A stretch of DNA of 64,000 nt from Fangia hongkongensis FSC776 = DSM 21703 (lineage in GTDB: Bacteria; Pseudomonadota; Gammaproteobacteria; Francisellales; Francisellaceae), in contig NZ_KB902251.1 of NCBI RefSeq assembly GCF_000379445.1, positions 24,781 to 88,780 of the forward strand, given 5' to 3'. Positions within the stretch are counted from its first letter, which is position 1; each line of letters starts with the position of its first letter. The position numbers were made by a program, and so were the translations under genes. The notes beneath the pieces are model-generated. The model was not told where the DNA came from. It did no database searches and worked only from the letters and a program-made list of their open reading frames with translations. Positions 33,855-43,239 of this stretch are shown in pieces.

Positions 33855-35342
33855 TTATTCACTCCATCCTTTTGCTCTTTCCACGGCCTGATGCCATTTT
33901 TTACTATAGGCTAATCGTATATCCTCAGACATATCTGCATTAAATTCTCTCTCTGCTTGCCAAAGCGCCTTAATTGAATCTAGATCATCCCAATATCCAA
34001 CTGCTAATCCTGCCAAGTACGCTGCACCAAGCGCTGTTGTCTCCAACACTTGAGGTCGAATAACCTTTGCATTTAAAATATCCGCTTGATACTGCATCAA
34101 AAAGTTATTGGCAACCGCTCCACCATCAACACGCATCTCATTGACATGAATACCCGTATCTGCAATTTTAGCCGCGACAATATCACCTACTTGATAGGCA
34201 ATGCTCTCTAGTGCAGCACGTACAATGTGTGCTCTTGAGCTTCCGCGGGTTAAACCAACAATACACCCTCTGGCTGATTGATCCCAATAAGGCGCACCCA
34301 AGCCAACCATGGCTGGCACCATATAAACATCACCATTATCTTTCACTGACTGAGCAAGTGATTCGCTCTGGGAGGCATCTGAGATAATGCCAAGCTCATC
34401 TCTTAACCACTGAATCGTTGCCCCGCCCATAAACACACTGCCTTCAAGCGCATAAGTTGTTTTATTCCCTATTTTCCAAGCAATCGTAGTTAGAAGATTA
34501 TTTTGTGACATTGCAGGGCTTTCCCCTGTATTCATCACCATAAAACAACCGGTTCCATAAGTTGTTTTCAGCATCCCAGGCTCTGTACACATCTGACCAA
34601 AAAGTGCCGCTTGCTGATCCCCTGCCACACCGGCGATAGGAATTTTGGAAGCAAATAAAGTTGTTGCGGTTTGTGAGTAAATTTCACTTGATGCTTTCAC
34701 CTCTGGCAACATTGATTTGGGAATATCAAAAAGTGCTAACAAATCATCATCCCAGCTTTGTGTATGTATATTAAAAAGCATTGTCCGACTTGCGTTAGAA
34801 ACATCCGTTGCATGCAATCGCAGGTTGGTAAATTTCGCCATAAGCCAGCTATCAACCGTGCCAAAACATAACTCACCTCGTTTAGCTCGCTCTCTAGCAC
34901 CGTCAACATTATCCAAAATCCATTTAATTTTCGATGCACTAAAATAGGCATCCAAAACAAGTCCTGTTTTCTGTTGAATAAGTCCACTGTATTTCTCTTT
35001 TAGACTATTACAGTACTCTGCGGTTCTGCGATCTTGCCAGACAATTGCATTGTATAATGGCTCACCTGTTTTTCTGTCCCACACAATGGTTGTTTCTCTT
35101 TGATTAGTAATACCAATCGCGGCAATATTGCGGCCATTAATACCAGCTTTGCTGATTGCACTTGCCGCAACGGATGCCTGAGAAGAGAAAATCTCCATTG
35201 GATCATGTTCAACCCAAGCAGGCTTTGGGTAAATTTGCTGAAATTCCTGCTGCGCCATTTGTACGATCTGGCCTTTTTTATTAAAGATAATTGCTCGTGA
35301 GCTTGTTGTCCCTTGATCTAGGGTTAGAATATACTCTGACAT
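33855..35342 (-). CDS. glpK: Glycerol kinase
   Basis: FGGY-family kinase phosphorylating glycerol to sn-glycerol 3-phosphate. The 495 residues match Glp[20 protein letters not shown] at the start, [20 protein letters not shown] near 80, [30 protein letters not shown] near 195, the phosphate loop TYGTGCFMV near 266, and [16 protein letters not shown] and [16 protein letters not shown] near 410. An open frame extends upstream to 35546, but ATG at 35342 preceded by AAAAGG starts the family N-terminus. No glpF or glpD is adjacent. First gene of glpK-DyP-TSUP. Confidence 0.96.
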   Translation of the reverse strand: MSEYILTLDQGTTSSRAIIFNKKGQIVQMAQQEFQQIYPKPAWVEHDPMEIFSSQASVAASAISKAGINGRNIAAIGITNQRETTIVWDRKTGEPLYNAIVWQDRRTAEYCNSLKEKYSGLIQQKTGLVLDAYFSASKIKWILDNVDGARERAKRGELCFGTVDSWLMAKFTNLRLHATDVSNASRTMLFNIHTQSWDDDLLALFDIPKSMLPEVKASSEIYSQTATTLFASKIPIAGVAGDQQAALFGQMCTEPGMLKTTYGTGCFMVMNTGESPAMSQNNLLTTIAWKIGNKTTYALEGSVFMGGATIQWLRDELGIISDASQSESLAQSVKDNGDVYMVPAMVGLGAPYWDQSARGCIVGLTRGSSRAHIVRAALESIAYQVGDIVAAKIADTGIHVNEMRVDGGAVANNFLMQYQADILNAKVIRPQVLETTALGAAYLAGLAVGYWDDLDSIKALWQAEREFNADMSEDIRLAYSKKWHQAVERAKGWSE

Positions 35343-35376
35343 ATCAAAACCTTTTAATGGAATAAAACCAATCATT

Positions 35377-35385
35377 AATATACCA
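35377..35385 (-). promoter_or_regulatory. Extended -10 promoter of glpK operon (predicted)
   Basis: Reverse strand reads TGGTATATT about 35 bases before the glpK ATG. Same TGGTATA core as the arnT and msrC elements. No convincing -35. Region 35343-35515 is the divergent gap between glpK and the universal stress protein. Confidence 0.4.
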
Positions 35386-35515
35386 CTTCCATAAAAATGA
35401 CTGCAAAGTGATTCGTGCAGAAAATATCGCTTATGATTGCTATGATGCACTTTTCGGTATCTTTTAATAGCAAACTTACTTAAAATAAGGCCAAATGCAA
35501 AGGAGGAAATTAAAG

Positions 35516-35953
35516 ATGAAAAACTATAAACATATTTTGCTGGCAACTGACTTACACTCTGACAATCAACCTGTTATTGAACAGGCAGTGGCACTTGCTA
35601 AGCGTAATGATGCAAAATTAAGTGTTATTAACGTTCTGCCTCACATCCCTTATTACATGGCTTCAGGCGTCCCTTCCATCTCTGATTTGGAAGATTACCT
35701 TGAAGAGGAGAATATGAAACATTTAAAAGCACTTGAGGCGCAAATTAACTTGGAGGCAGACTTTCACCTGCTGCATGGTTCACCAAAGCGCAAAATTGTC
35801 AAACTTGCCGAAGAGCTAAACTGTGACATTATTGTCATTGGTAGTCATGGTAGATATGGTGTTGAGCGGTTCATTGGATCAACAGCCAATGGCGTATTGC
35901 AACGCGCGCACTGTGATGTATTAATTATTCGTATAGGAAAACCTGCTAAGTAA
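35516..35953 (+). CDS. Universal stress protein, UspA family
   Basis: A 145-residue single Usp domain: [20 protein letters not shown] at the start with the nucleotide-binding Asp, then the ATP-binding signature [20 protein letters not shown] near residues 108-127 and HCDVLIIR at the end, which suggests ATP binding (the G-2X-G-9X-G-S/T type). The ORF extends to 35495, but AAGGAGG sits 8-9 bases before the ATG at 35516. hemW follows after one base. Divergent from glpK. Confidence 0.92.
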   Translation: MKNYKHILLATDLHSDNQPVIEQAVALAKRNDAKLSVINVLPHIPYYMASGVPSISDLEDYLEEENMKHLKALEAQINLEADFHLLHGSPKRKIVKLAEELNCDIIVIGSHGRYGVERFIGSTANGVLQRAHCDVLIIRIGKPAK

Positions 35954-35954
35954 C

Positions 35955-37094
35955 ATGTTGAAGTTACCGCCTTTATCTTTATATATTCATATCCCATGGT
36001 GTGTACGAAAATGCCCTTATTGTGACTTTAACTCACATAAACTCACTCAAAATATGCCGGCAACTGAGTATGCTAAAACATTAATCACAGATTTAAAAAG
36101 CCATCAGAAAGACATGCAAGGCAGAGTATTTCAGTCTGTTTTTGTCGGCGGTGGCACTCCATCTTTATTTCCAACAGATGCGCTTGAGCGTATATTTAAT
36201 TATCTCTTTACCAATAATCTTATTGCCAGAGATGCTGAAATCACTTTAGAGGCAAATCCAGGTACTATTGAACATGGCTTATTTAGTGATTATTATAAAA
36301 TGGGCATTAATCGTATTTCATTGGGCGTGCAGAGCTTTCAAAATGATAAATTAAAATCCCTTGGCCGAATTCATGATAGTAAGCAAATCTTCCAAGCGGT
36401 TGACTCATTGAAAAGCGCAAAGTTTGATAACTTTAACATTGACATCATGCATGGTTTACCCAATCAAAGCGTTAGTGATGCACTTTTTGATTTACAATCT
36501 GCTATCGATCTTAAACCTACACATATCTCTTGGTATCAGTTAACCATTGAACCAAATACTGCCTTTTTTGTCCGCCCACCATCTTTGCCGGATGAAGATA
36601 ACTTATATAACATTGAGCAACAGGGAAAAGCGCTCCTGCTGCAACATGGTTTTGATCAATACGAAGTGTCAGCCTACAGCAAAACTGAAAACACCCAGTC
36701 TCAGCATAACTTAAATTACTGGCGCTTTGGCGATTATATCGGCATTGGTGCTGGCGCTCATGGAAAGATAACACACCCTGATCAATCCCTTATCACAAGG
36801 CATCGAAAACGCAAACACCCAAGTTTATATTTAAAAGAAAAGACATTTCCTTTTCATAGCGAAGCTATTCACCCGAAGGAGCTTCCATACGAGTTTATGC
36901 TCAACACACTTCGCCTATATGGCGGTTTTGACCCAAGGTTATTTGAAAGCGCTACAGGTCTTTCAATTGAAACGATTCGCACAACACTAAATAATGCTCA
37001 AAAAAAAGGATTGCTTGACATTACGGATCATAAAATAGCGCCAACGGCATTTGGCAAACAGTACTTAAATGAGCTGATTCAACTGTTTATCTAA
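35955..37094 (+). CDS. hemW: Radical SAM heme chaperone HemW
   Basis: A 379-residue radical SAM protein. The cluster motif is CVRKCPYCDFNSH near residue 16 (C-x3-C-x2-C, plus the family's extra F/Cys region), then VGGGTPSLF, LEANPGT, NRISLGVQSFQ and DIMHGLPNQ. The C-terminal HemN domain has LNYWRFGDYIGIGAGAHGK. HemN's extra N-terminal segment is missing, so this is HemW (heme delivery), not coproporphyrinogen dehydrogenase, although the older name persists. The gene begins one base after the usp stop and overlaps the nagA stop by 8 bp in convergent orientation. Confidence 0.93.
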   Translation: MLKLPPLSLYIHIPWCVRKCPYCDFNSHKLTQNMPATEYAKTLITDLKSHQKDMQGRVFQSVFVGGGTPSLFPTDALERIFNYLFTNNLIARDAEITLEANPGTIEHGLFSDYYKMGINRISLGVQSFQNDKLKSLGRIHDSKQIFQAVDSLKSAKFDNFNIDIMHGLPNQSVSDALFDLQSAIDLKPTHISWYQLTIEPNTAFFVRPPSLPDEDNLYNIEQQGKALLLQHGFDQYEVSAYSKTENTQSQHNLNYWRFGDYIGIGAGAHGKITHPDQSLITRHRKRKHPSLYLKEKTFPFHSEAIHPKELPYEFMLNTLRLYGGFDPRLFESATGLSIETIRTTLNNAQKKGLLDITDHKIAPTAFGKQYLNELIQLFI

Positions 37095-38238
37095 AAAAAC
37101 ATTTTTTAATTTGATAGTCATGACCTAAGACAACCAAATCTGCCCGCATACCGACTTGAATATCACCTCGATCTGTAAGCCCCAGAGAATGCGCTGCATT
37201 AGTACTTGTCATTTTAACCAGCTCAGAGAAAGAACACTTACTAATAAGATGCATATTTTCCAAGGCTTTATTCATCGTTAAGACACTACCTGCCAGCGTG
37301 CCATTTTCAAGGCGAGCCTCATTGCCTTTAACCACTACCTTCTGCCCGCCCAAATCAAAAATACCCTCTCCTTTGGCTTGAGCTGACATGGCATCTGTAA
37401 TCAAAAGGATATTATCTTGCCCCTTGATCTCATAAACCATTTTCACTGTCTCATCAGCAAGATGCACGCGATCAACAATTAGCTCTGCTAGCACCTTTTT
37501 GCTGGCTAAAAGCGCCGTTGCCGCGCCAGGGTTTCTGTGATGTATTCCGCTCATTGCATTAAATAAATGGGTTGCTTGAGAAGCCCCTAGATCGAGCATT
37601 GTTTGCGCCTGTGAGGCAGTGCAGTTCGTATGTCCAATTGAGCTTATAATACGCCTTTTAGTACACCATTTCACAAGCTCAATTGCACCGGCAATTTCAG
37701 GAGCAAAAGTTACCTTCTTAAGCGCCCCTTGAGAGATGGATTGCCATTTCTCAAGCTTTTCAAAGGAAATCTCCTGAAGATAATTTGGATTTTGCGCACC
37801 AATTTTGTTGGGTGAAATAAAAGGTCCCTCTAAATGTACCCCTAAAATTTCAGCGCCCTTTTTGCTCTTATCAAAACCACAATCAGCGTCAACATACTGC
37901 CTAACAGCATGTAATGCTTTTGAGATACTCTCGTCACTTTGCGTCATCGTTGTGGCCAGAAAACCACTCACCCCCTGCTTTCTTAAAGAACACCCAATAG
38001 TATTCAATGCTTCAATATCACCATCCATCACATCAGCACCATCTGAACCATGAATATGTGTGTCAATAAAACCAGGAAGTAGCTTATCAGAGGCATTAAA
38101 CTCAAACACAGGCAGGTGTTTATATTGTTTCCTTACATCACCTATGGCAACAATCATATTATCCTCGACTGCCACATCCGCCTCAGCCATATTTGTCGCA
38201 CTACAAATGCTCGCCCCTGTGATTAAATAACTATTCAT
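37087..38238 (-). CDS. nagA: N-acetylglucosamine-6-phosphate deacetylase
   Basis: Amidohydrolase removing acetate from GlcNAc-6-P, in the cytoplasm. The 383 residues show PGFIDTHIHGSDGADVMDG near residue 54, HLEGPFISPNKIGAQNP near 130 (metal Glu), SSIGHTNCTASQ near 195 (metal His), THLFNAMSGIHHRNPGAA near 218, and LLITDAMSAQAKGEG near 278 (catalytic Asp). The ATG overlaps the stop of nagB-II (TAATG), so translation is probably coupled. Together they convert GlcNAc-6-P to fructose-6-P. Confidence 0.95.
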   Translation of the reverse strand: MNSYLITGASICSATNMAEADVAVEDNMIVAIGDVRKQYKHLPVFEFNASDKLLPGFIDTHIHGSDGADVMDGDIEALNTIGCSLRKQGVSGFLATTMTQSDESISKALHAVRQYVDADCGFDKSKKGAEILGVHLEGPFISPNKIGAQNPNYLQEISFEKLEKWQSISQGALKKVTFAPEIAGAIELVKWCTKRRIISSIGHTNCTASQAQTMLDLGASQATHLFNAMSGIHHRNPGAATALLASKKVLAELIVDRVHLADETVKMVYEIKGQDNILLITDAMSAQAKGEGIFDLGGQKVVVKGNEARLENGTLAGSVLTMNKALENMHLISKCSFSELVKMTSTNAAHSLGLTDRGDIQVGMRADLVVLGHDYQIKKCFFR

Positions 38239-39272
38239 TACACTGTCTCGGTAACTTTATTTAAATTATCTGGCTGATCTGGATTAAACCCGCGCGTTAC
38301 TGCAAGCTCAGAAGCCATAAGATAGAAACTCTGAATGAGTAAAATAGGATCAAGTAAGGGGTGCAAACTTGCTGTAACAGGCAAATTGTGTGAAACATTT
38401 ATCGCTTTACTTCCCGGCATTGCAAACATCACATTGGCACCCAGTTTTGCCATTTTTTCAGCAACTTCAATGCTCCCTTTAGCACTTTGATCATTTTGTG
38501 CAAATACTAGGGCTGGGAAATTGTTTTTGATGAGCGCAAAGGGGCCATGCAATACCTCAGCGCTACTAAAAGGCTCTGAATGCAAACATGACGTTTCTTT
38601 AAACTTAAGTGCCGCCTCTTGCGCGATCGCATAACCATACCCTCTTGCAATCACATACGCATCTTTTGCCTCTTCTAATGCACCAATGGCATATGACCAA
38701 TCAAGGCTACTTGCTTTTTCTAGATACTCAGGCAACTTTTCAAGCGCCTCGTTAAGCGCTTTGTCTTTTGTATAAATAGCAGTAAATTGTGCAATACCAG
38801 TGAGTGCAGCAATATAACTTTTCGTTGCCGCAACAGCTTTTTCTTCTCCTGCTAACAAGGGAATGACAAAATCTGCCGCATGAGCTAACGGTGAGTTTTC
38901 AACATTGACAAGTGCTATCTTCGTTGCCTGAGCACTTGCACGTTTAAAAGATTCAACTAAATCAGGGCTTTTCCCTGATTGTGAAATGCCTAAAAACAAA
39001 GCATTATCTGTTTTTAATGGACTTTGATACACAGAGTATACCGATGGGGCAATAGAGGCTGTCACCAGACCCAAATGCGTCTCGATTAAATACTTAGCAA
39101 AGGTGGCTGCATGATCTGAACTCCCACGAGCAATTGTCGCTGCAAAATTCACTTTCTTTGCACTTAGCGCCTTAGCAATATCACCCCATAACGGTGCATT
39201 TTTTTGTAGCTGTACTGCCACTTTTTTTGGCGCTTCCAGCGCTTCTTCTCTCATCAATGTCTTCGTTACCAT
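38238..39272 (-). CDS. SIS-domain glucosamine-6-phosphate deaminase, NagB-II type
   Basis: A 344-residue protein with two SIS domains resembling the isomerase half of GlmS but without the glutaminase domain. Visible are ARGSSDHAATFAKYLIE near residue 48, LGISQSGKSPDLVESFKRA near 92, EKAVAATKSYIAALTGI near 143, ALKFKETSCLHSEPFSSAE near 220 and VLHGPFALI. NagB-II enzymes deaminate GlcN-6-P, and the coupled nagA supports that role over a synthase. The frame extends to 39371; I chose the ATG at 39272 because MVTKTLMREEALEAPKKV matches the family start. AgaS-type deaminase is the alternative. Confidence 0.87.
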   Translation of the reverse strand: MVTKTLMREEALEAPKKVAVQLQKNAPLWGDIAKALSAKKVNFAATIARGSSDHAATFAKYLIETHLGLVTASIAPSVYSVYQSPLKTDNALFLGISQSGKSPDLVESFKRASAQATKIALVNVENSPLAHAADFVIPLLAGEEKAVAATKSYIAALTGIAQFTAIYTKDKALNEALEKLPEYLEKASSLDWSYAIGALEEAKDAYVIARGYGYAIAQEAALKFKETSCLHSEPFSSAEVLHGPFALIKNNFPALVFAQNDQSAKGSIEVAEKMAKLGANVMFAMPGSKAINVSHNLPVTASLHPLLDPILLIQSFYLMASELAVTRGFNPDQPDNLNKVTETV

Positions 39273-39423
39273 TTGTGCACCACTAGCAAGCTTTTTCGTT
39301 AGTTTACCAATTTTGTTTGGTATTGTCTTAAAGTGAAATAGCAAAACTTTTACATCGAAATAAAATATCATTCAGGTACAATAAGCAGTATATAAAAACA
39401 CTGTTACGGCCATATTAAACGAG

Positions 39424-40278
39424 ATGATTCACTGGTTTCCAGGGCATATGCACAAAGCGACAAAAGAGCTTAAAAAAATCATGCCCAAGATTGATATTGC
39501 GATTGAGGTCGTTGATGCCCGTGCACCTGAGGCAAGCGCAAACCCAACTTTACAAGAGGTTGCTGAGGGAAAGCCTATTATTAAAATACTGTCAAAGACT
39601 GATTTCGCTGACCCAAGTATTACGAAAAGCTGGCTTCAATTTTATCATGGTAAAGCATTAGCGCTTGATATCATTAAAGATAAAAAAAGCGCCCAAAAAA
39701 TCATCCAACTTTGTAAAAAGTCACTACCTAATCGCGGTACTGTTTTAAAGCCAATTCGCGCAATTATTTTTGGGGTGCCTAATGTTGGCAAATCAACACT
39801 CATTAATACGCTGGCAAAACGCAAAATTGCCAAAACAGGCAACGAACCTGCCGTTACCAAACAACAGCAAAAAATAGAAATTGAAAAACATTTCTATCTA
39901 AGCGATACACCGGGAATCATGTTTCCAAGCCCAAAAGATGAGGCCGCGGGGTTTAAGCTTGGGGTGATTGGTTCAATACGTGACACCGCAATGGATTACC
40001 CCTCCACAGCATACTATCTTATTGAATACTTAAACACCTACTATCCTGGTGTGTTACAAAAGCGCTACCAAGTTAGTTTTGATGAAAGCACTCAAGAGGA
40101 TGTAGAGACAATGTTCCTTCAAATTGGTGATCATATTGGACAACAAAACATCCATCACATAGCTGAGAAAATCATTCAAGACTGTCGACATGGTCGCTTG
40201 GGACGTGTGTCATTAGAAACACCTGATAATTATTACACTCCTGAAGCAGAGGAAACAAATCAAGGATTGCAAATATGA
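39424..40278 (+). CDS. ylqF: Ribosome biogenesis GTPase YlqF (RbgA)
   Basis: Circularly permuted GTPase that assists late 50S assembly. The 284 residues begin [20 protein letters not shown], the family start, then [13 protein letters not shown], the G4 motif SKTD near residue 58, G1 [12 protein letters not shown] near 119, G2 region KQQQ and G3 DTPGIMFP near 163, in the permuted order G4-G1-G3. The C-terminal RNA-binding domain is short. It overlaps folD by 4 bp (ATGA). ylqF is common in Gram-positives but also present in some gammaproteobacteria. Confidence 0.93.
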   Translation: MIHWFPGHMHKATKELKKIMPKIDIAIEVVDARAPEASANPTLQEVAEGKPIIKILSKTDFADPSITKSWLQFYHGKALALDIIKDKKSAQKIIQLCKKSLPNRGTVLKPIRAIIFGVPNVGKSTLINTLAKRKIAKTGNEPAVTKQQQKIEIEKHFYLSDTPGIMFPSPKDEAAGFKLGVIGSIRDTAMDYPSTAYYLIEYLNTYYPGVLQKRYQVSFDESTQEDVETMFLQIGDHIGQQNIHHIAEKIIQDCRHGRLGRVSLETPDNYYTPEAEETNQGLQI

Positions 40279-41132
40279 GTAAAATCATCGATGGCAAAGC
40301 TATCGCAAAAGATATCCGCATGGATATTAAACAAAAAGTAGATAAAAGAGAACAAAAAGGCCTTAGAATCCCCGGGCTTGCTGTGATCATCGTTGGCGAG
40401 AATCCCGCCTCTAAAATCTATGTGCAAAACAAAAGAAAAGCTTGTAAAGAAGTTGGCTTTATTTCATATGACTATGATTTAGATGCAAGTGTCAGCAACG
40501 AGACACTTTTTAACTTAATTGACAAGTTAAACCATGATGATGCAGTTGATGGCATCTTGGTTCAATTGCCTTTGCCTTCACACATTGATAGTGACCGTGT
40601 TCTTGAGGCAATCGTTCCACACAAAGATGTCGATGGATTCCATCCTTATAACATTGGCAAACTCATGCAGAGAAACCCACTACTTCGCCCTTGCACACCA
40701 AAAGGCATCATGACACTACTGGAATCTACAAAGGAAACATTTAAAGGAAAACATGCTGTTATTGTTGGTGCTTCTAATATTGTTGGCAGACCCATGTTAA
40801 TGGAGCTACTGCTTGCAGGGGCAACTGTGACCACCTGCCATAGATTTACAGATGATTTGCCTTCACATCTTAAAAGAGCAGATATTGTTGTTGCTGCGGT
40901 AGGAAAAGCAAAATTTATCCAAGGGGAATGGTTAAAAGAAGGCGCAACAGTAATCGATGTTGGCATTAATCGCCTAGATGACGGCAGCCTTTCCGGGGAT
41001 GTTGATTTTGATAGTGCCGTCAAAAAAGCAAAATACATCACCCCTGTGCCAGGTGGCGTTGGCCCTATGACTATTGCAACTTTATTGCAAAATACGTTAT
41101 TTGCTTGTGAGTACCTACATAACAAGGCATAA
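40275..41132 (+). CDS. folD: Methylenetetrahydrofolate dehydrogenase/cyclohydrolase
   Basis: Bifunctional FolD interconverting methylene-, methenyl- and 10-formyl-tetrahydrofolate. The 285 residues show [20 protein letters not shown] near 33 and [10 protein letters not shown] with the catalytic Lys near 54, [13 protein letters not shown] near 93, [13 protein letters not shown] near 119, PCTPKGIM near 139, [18 protein letters not shown] near 159 (NADP site), and [15 protein letters not shown] near 257. Coupled to ylqF by an ATGA overlap. Confidence 0.97.
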   Translation: MSKIIDGKAIAKDIRMDIKQKVDKREQKGLRIPGLAVIIVGENPASKIYVQNKRKACKEVGFISYDYDLDASVSNETLFNLIDKLNHDDAVDGILVQLPLPSHIDSDRVLEAIVPHKDVDGFHPYNIGKLMQRNPLLRPCTPKGIMTLLESTKETFKGKHAVIVGASNIVGRPMLMELLLAGATVTTCHRFTDDLPSHLKRADIVVAAVGKAKFIQGEWLKEGATVIDVGINRLDDGSLSGDVDFDSAVKKAKYITPVPGGVGPMTIATLLQNTLFACEYLHNKA

Positions 41133-41173
41133 TAACGAGATACCGTTACAGAGAACAGTGAGCGCATTAGCCT

Positions 41174-41746
41174 ATGAGATCAAAATTCTTGCCGTATTTT
41201 CTCATTATTATTGCTATCATTATCGTATCTGTCGGCATTTCTGTCACCGCTCACAAAACACCTCCTAGTGATCAAGGTATAAAAGATCAAACCACTCACC
41301 AAGCAAATACACAAAGCACAACTAATGCACAAAATTGTAGCGGCAATAATTGCGAACCTGCAAACACCCCTCCTGCAAATGAATTAACCCCCAAGCAAGC
41401 TTATGCTGCAGGAATTGTTTTTTCACAAAATGCATCTAATAGTAAAGATTTAAATCGCGCGGTAGATTATATTCAATACTCTGCTGCCACGGGTTACGCT
41501 GAAGCACAATTTAAACTTGGGATCATGTATTTTCAGGGCATTGGTGTACATGCCGATGCAACTATTGGCTTTTACTGGATACAAAAAGCTGCGCTTAATA
41601 ACTACCCAGAAGCGCAGATTTATCTTGCCTATATGTATAAAAATGGCGTCGGCACACAGGTTGATATGTTTAAATCACAGTATTGGTTAAAGCAGGCGCG
41701 CAAAAATGGAATTGAAATGAATCTTGATTCAATTGGCTTTATGTAA
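41174..41746 (+). CDS. Sel1-repeat protein with N-terminal membrane anchor
   Basis: A 190-residue protein. Residues 5-25 (FLPYFLIIIAIIIVSVGISV) form a signal anchor; then a Gln/Thr/Asn-rich linker to about residue 75; then two to three Sel1-like repeats: YAEAQFKLGIMYFQGIGVHA near 115 and YPEAQIYLAYMYKNGVGTQV near 150. Sel1 repeats mediate protein contacts in the periplasm or envelope. It follows folD by 41 bp. The partner is unknown. Confidence 0.85.
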   Translation: MRSKFLPYFLIIIAIIIVSVGISVTAHKTPPSDQGIKDQTTHQANTQSTTNAQNCSGNNCEPANTPPANELTPKQAYAAGIVFSQNASNSKDLNRAVDYIQYSAATGYAEAQFKLGIMYFQGIGVHADATIGFYWIQKAALNNYPEAQIYLAYMYKNGVGTQVDMFKSQYWLKQARKNGIEMNLDSIGFM

Positions 41747-41759
41747 AATAAAACCCTTA

Positions 41760-42095
41760 CTAATCAATCCTTTCATAGATCACTGTTGATTTTTGTTTCA
41801 TTTTTATCATGTTAAGCGCCAAGTCTTTATTCACACCAAAGCATGTTTCGAGTTTCTCTAAAAATCCCTCATCGTTAATAGCAGTTCTAAATGCTTGGTT
41901 GAAATGCTGTTTTGAATACCACTCAATTACAATGACAAGCTCAATAGTTTTATCATCAATCACACGCCTACCAAGCCTGCTAGATAGCCAACCTGGTTGC
42001 TTCTGTATAATATCATTTCGATAGCGCCATAAATCGACATAGTCTTTTTCTCTGACAATCGGAACAGATAAACTATCAACAATTAAAATACTCAT
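41760..42095 (-). CDS. Antibiotic biosynthesis monooxygenase-like (ABM) protein
   Basis: A 111-residue protein of the dimeric alpha/beta barrel type: ILIVDSLSVPIVREKDYVDL at the start, then IIQKQPGWLSSRLGRRVIDD and ELVIVIEWYSKQHFNQAFRT. This is the ABM/ferredoxin-like sheet with a C-terminal extension (FGVNKDLALNMIKM). The ORF extends to 42152, but the ATG at 42095 gives the family start. It is divergent from the LysR gene at 42342 with about 245 bp between. Function unknown; ABM members act as monooxygenases or heme-degrading enzymes, but no such residues are decisive here. Confidence 0.6.
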   Translation of the reverse strand: MSILIVDSLSVPIVREKDYVDLWRYRNDIIQKQPGWLSSRLGRRVIDDKTIELVIVIEWYSKQHFNQAFRTAINDEGFLEKLETCFGVNKDLALNMIKMKQKSTVIYERID

Positions 42096-42341
42096 AATCT
42101 CAACAAAACAACATTTTGCGCCTAGCTTAATTGATTCTATGCTCAGCATCAATCTACTGTTGATATTTTTACCATAGCCTCAAGATTTTTTGTTTTATAT
42201 TCATAGCTCAATGCTGCTGCTCTATAACGCATTTTTCAGTGTTTCTGACTTTATGACATTACTGCGTTATAATGACATCCATGACAAAGCATTTTGCCAT
42301 CTTTCTATTATTTTGAATAAGCTCATAACAGGAAATCATGG

Positions 42342-43232
42342 ATGAAATTAAACACCCTTGAAATCTTTGCATTGGTTGCAAAGTACCAAAGCATTACTGA
42401 AACAGCACAAGTGCTGAAAGTATCAAAAGGCCATGTTAGCCAACAAGTTAAGTTTCTTGAACAGGAGCTCAACCTAACGCTATTTAAGCGCCATAAAAAC
42501 AAGCTGATGCTCACTTATGAAGCTGAATATATACTCAAACATACACTTAAATTACTTGAGCAAAAGAATCTCATCAGCTCATTTGCAAAAAGCCTAAGGC
42601 ACTCCCCTCAAGGAATCCTTAATATCATCAGTCATTATAAGGCTGCAACAGAGTACCTTTTCCCTCATCTTGAAAAGTTTTCACAGATTTATCCTAATAT
42701 AAACTTAAACTTTACTTTTATTGACAGCAATGCACCAAAAGCACTAGAAGCTAATGATATTGTCTTTGCACTTGCCGGACACATCAACGCACCTGAAAAT
42801 TGGAAACGAAAACGCCTGACACAATCACCAATGATTTTTTGTGGTTCAGTCAGTTACTTTCAAACACATCCCATTCCACGAAAATTGGAGGATCTTCACA
42901 ATCATCATTTTATTGCACAAAGCGCATTACTTGATGCAAACAAGGAACAGCATATCATTACAAATTCAGAGGAAATAAAACTCAAAGCACATATTGAATC
43001 GAACAGCGCTTTGGCGTGTATTGAGCTAGCAAAATGCCACATGGGGGTTGTCATGACATCTCTCTTTGAGGTTAAGAAAGAGCTTGATCAAGGAGCATTG
43101 ATCGAAGTGCTGCCCAATACACTGGGGGGGAACTATAACGATCTTTTTCTATACTACCACGCGACGGAATACACACACCCTAACATCCGCCACTTCATTG
43201 ACTTTATCACAACCTTTCAAAAGAATATATGA
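42342..43232 (+). CDS. LysR-family transcriptional regulator
   Basis: A 296-residue LysR protein. The N-terminal winged HTH is KLNTLEIFALVAKYQSITET, AQVLKVSKGHVSQQVKFLEQ and ELNLTLFKRHKNKLMLT, with the substrate-binding domain from about residue 90 (ILNIISHYKAATEYLFP, SNSALACIELAKCHMGVV). Divergent from the ABM-like gene, its probable target by the usual LysR layout; this is inference. It ends 8 bp from the convergent Wzc-like gene. Confidence 0.9.
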   Translation: MKLNTLEIFALVAKYQSITETAQVLKVSKGHVSQQVKFLEQELNLTLFKRHKNKLMLTYEAEYILKHTLKLLEQKNLISSFAKSLRHSPQGILNIISHYKAATEYLFPHLEKFSQIYPNINLNFTFIDSNAPKALEANDIVFALAGHINAPENWKRKRLTQSPMIFCGSVSYFQTHPIPRKLEDLHNHHFIAQSALLDANKEQHIITNSEEIKLKAHIESNSALACIELAKCHMGVVMTSLFEVKKELDQGALIEVLPNTLGGNYNDLFLYYHATEYTHPNIRHFIDFITTFQKNI

Positions 43233-43239
43233 TTTCACA

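Noticed and set aside
34736-35212. Extra frames inside glpK on the same strand
   Set aside because: They are out-of-frame shadows of a gene with clear family motifs throughout.
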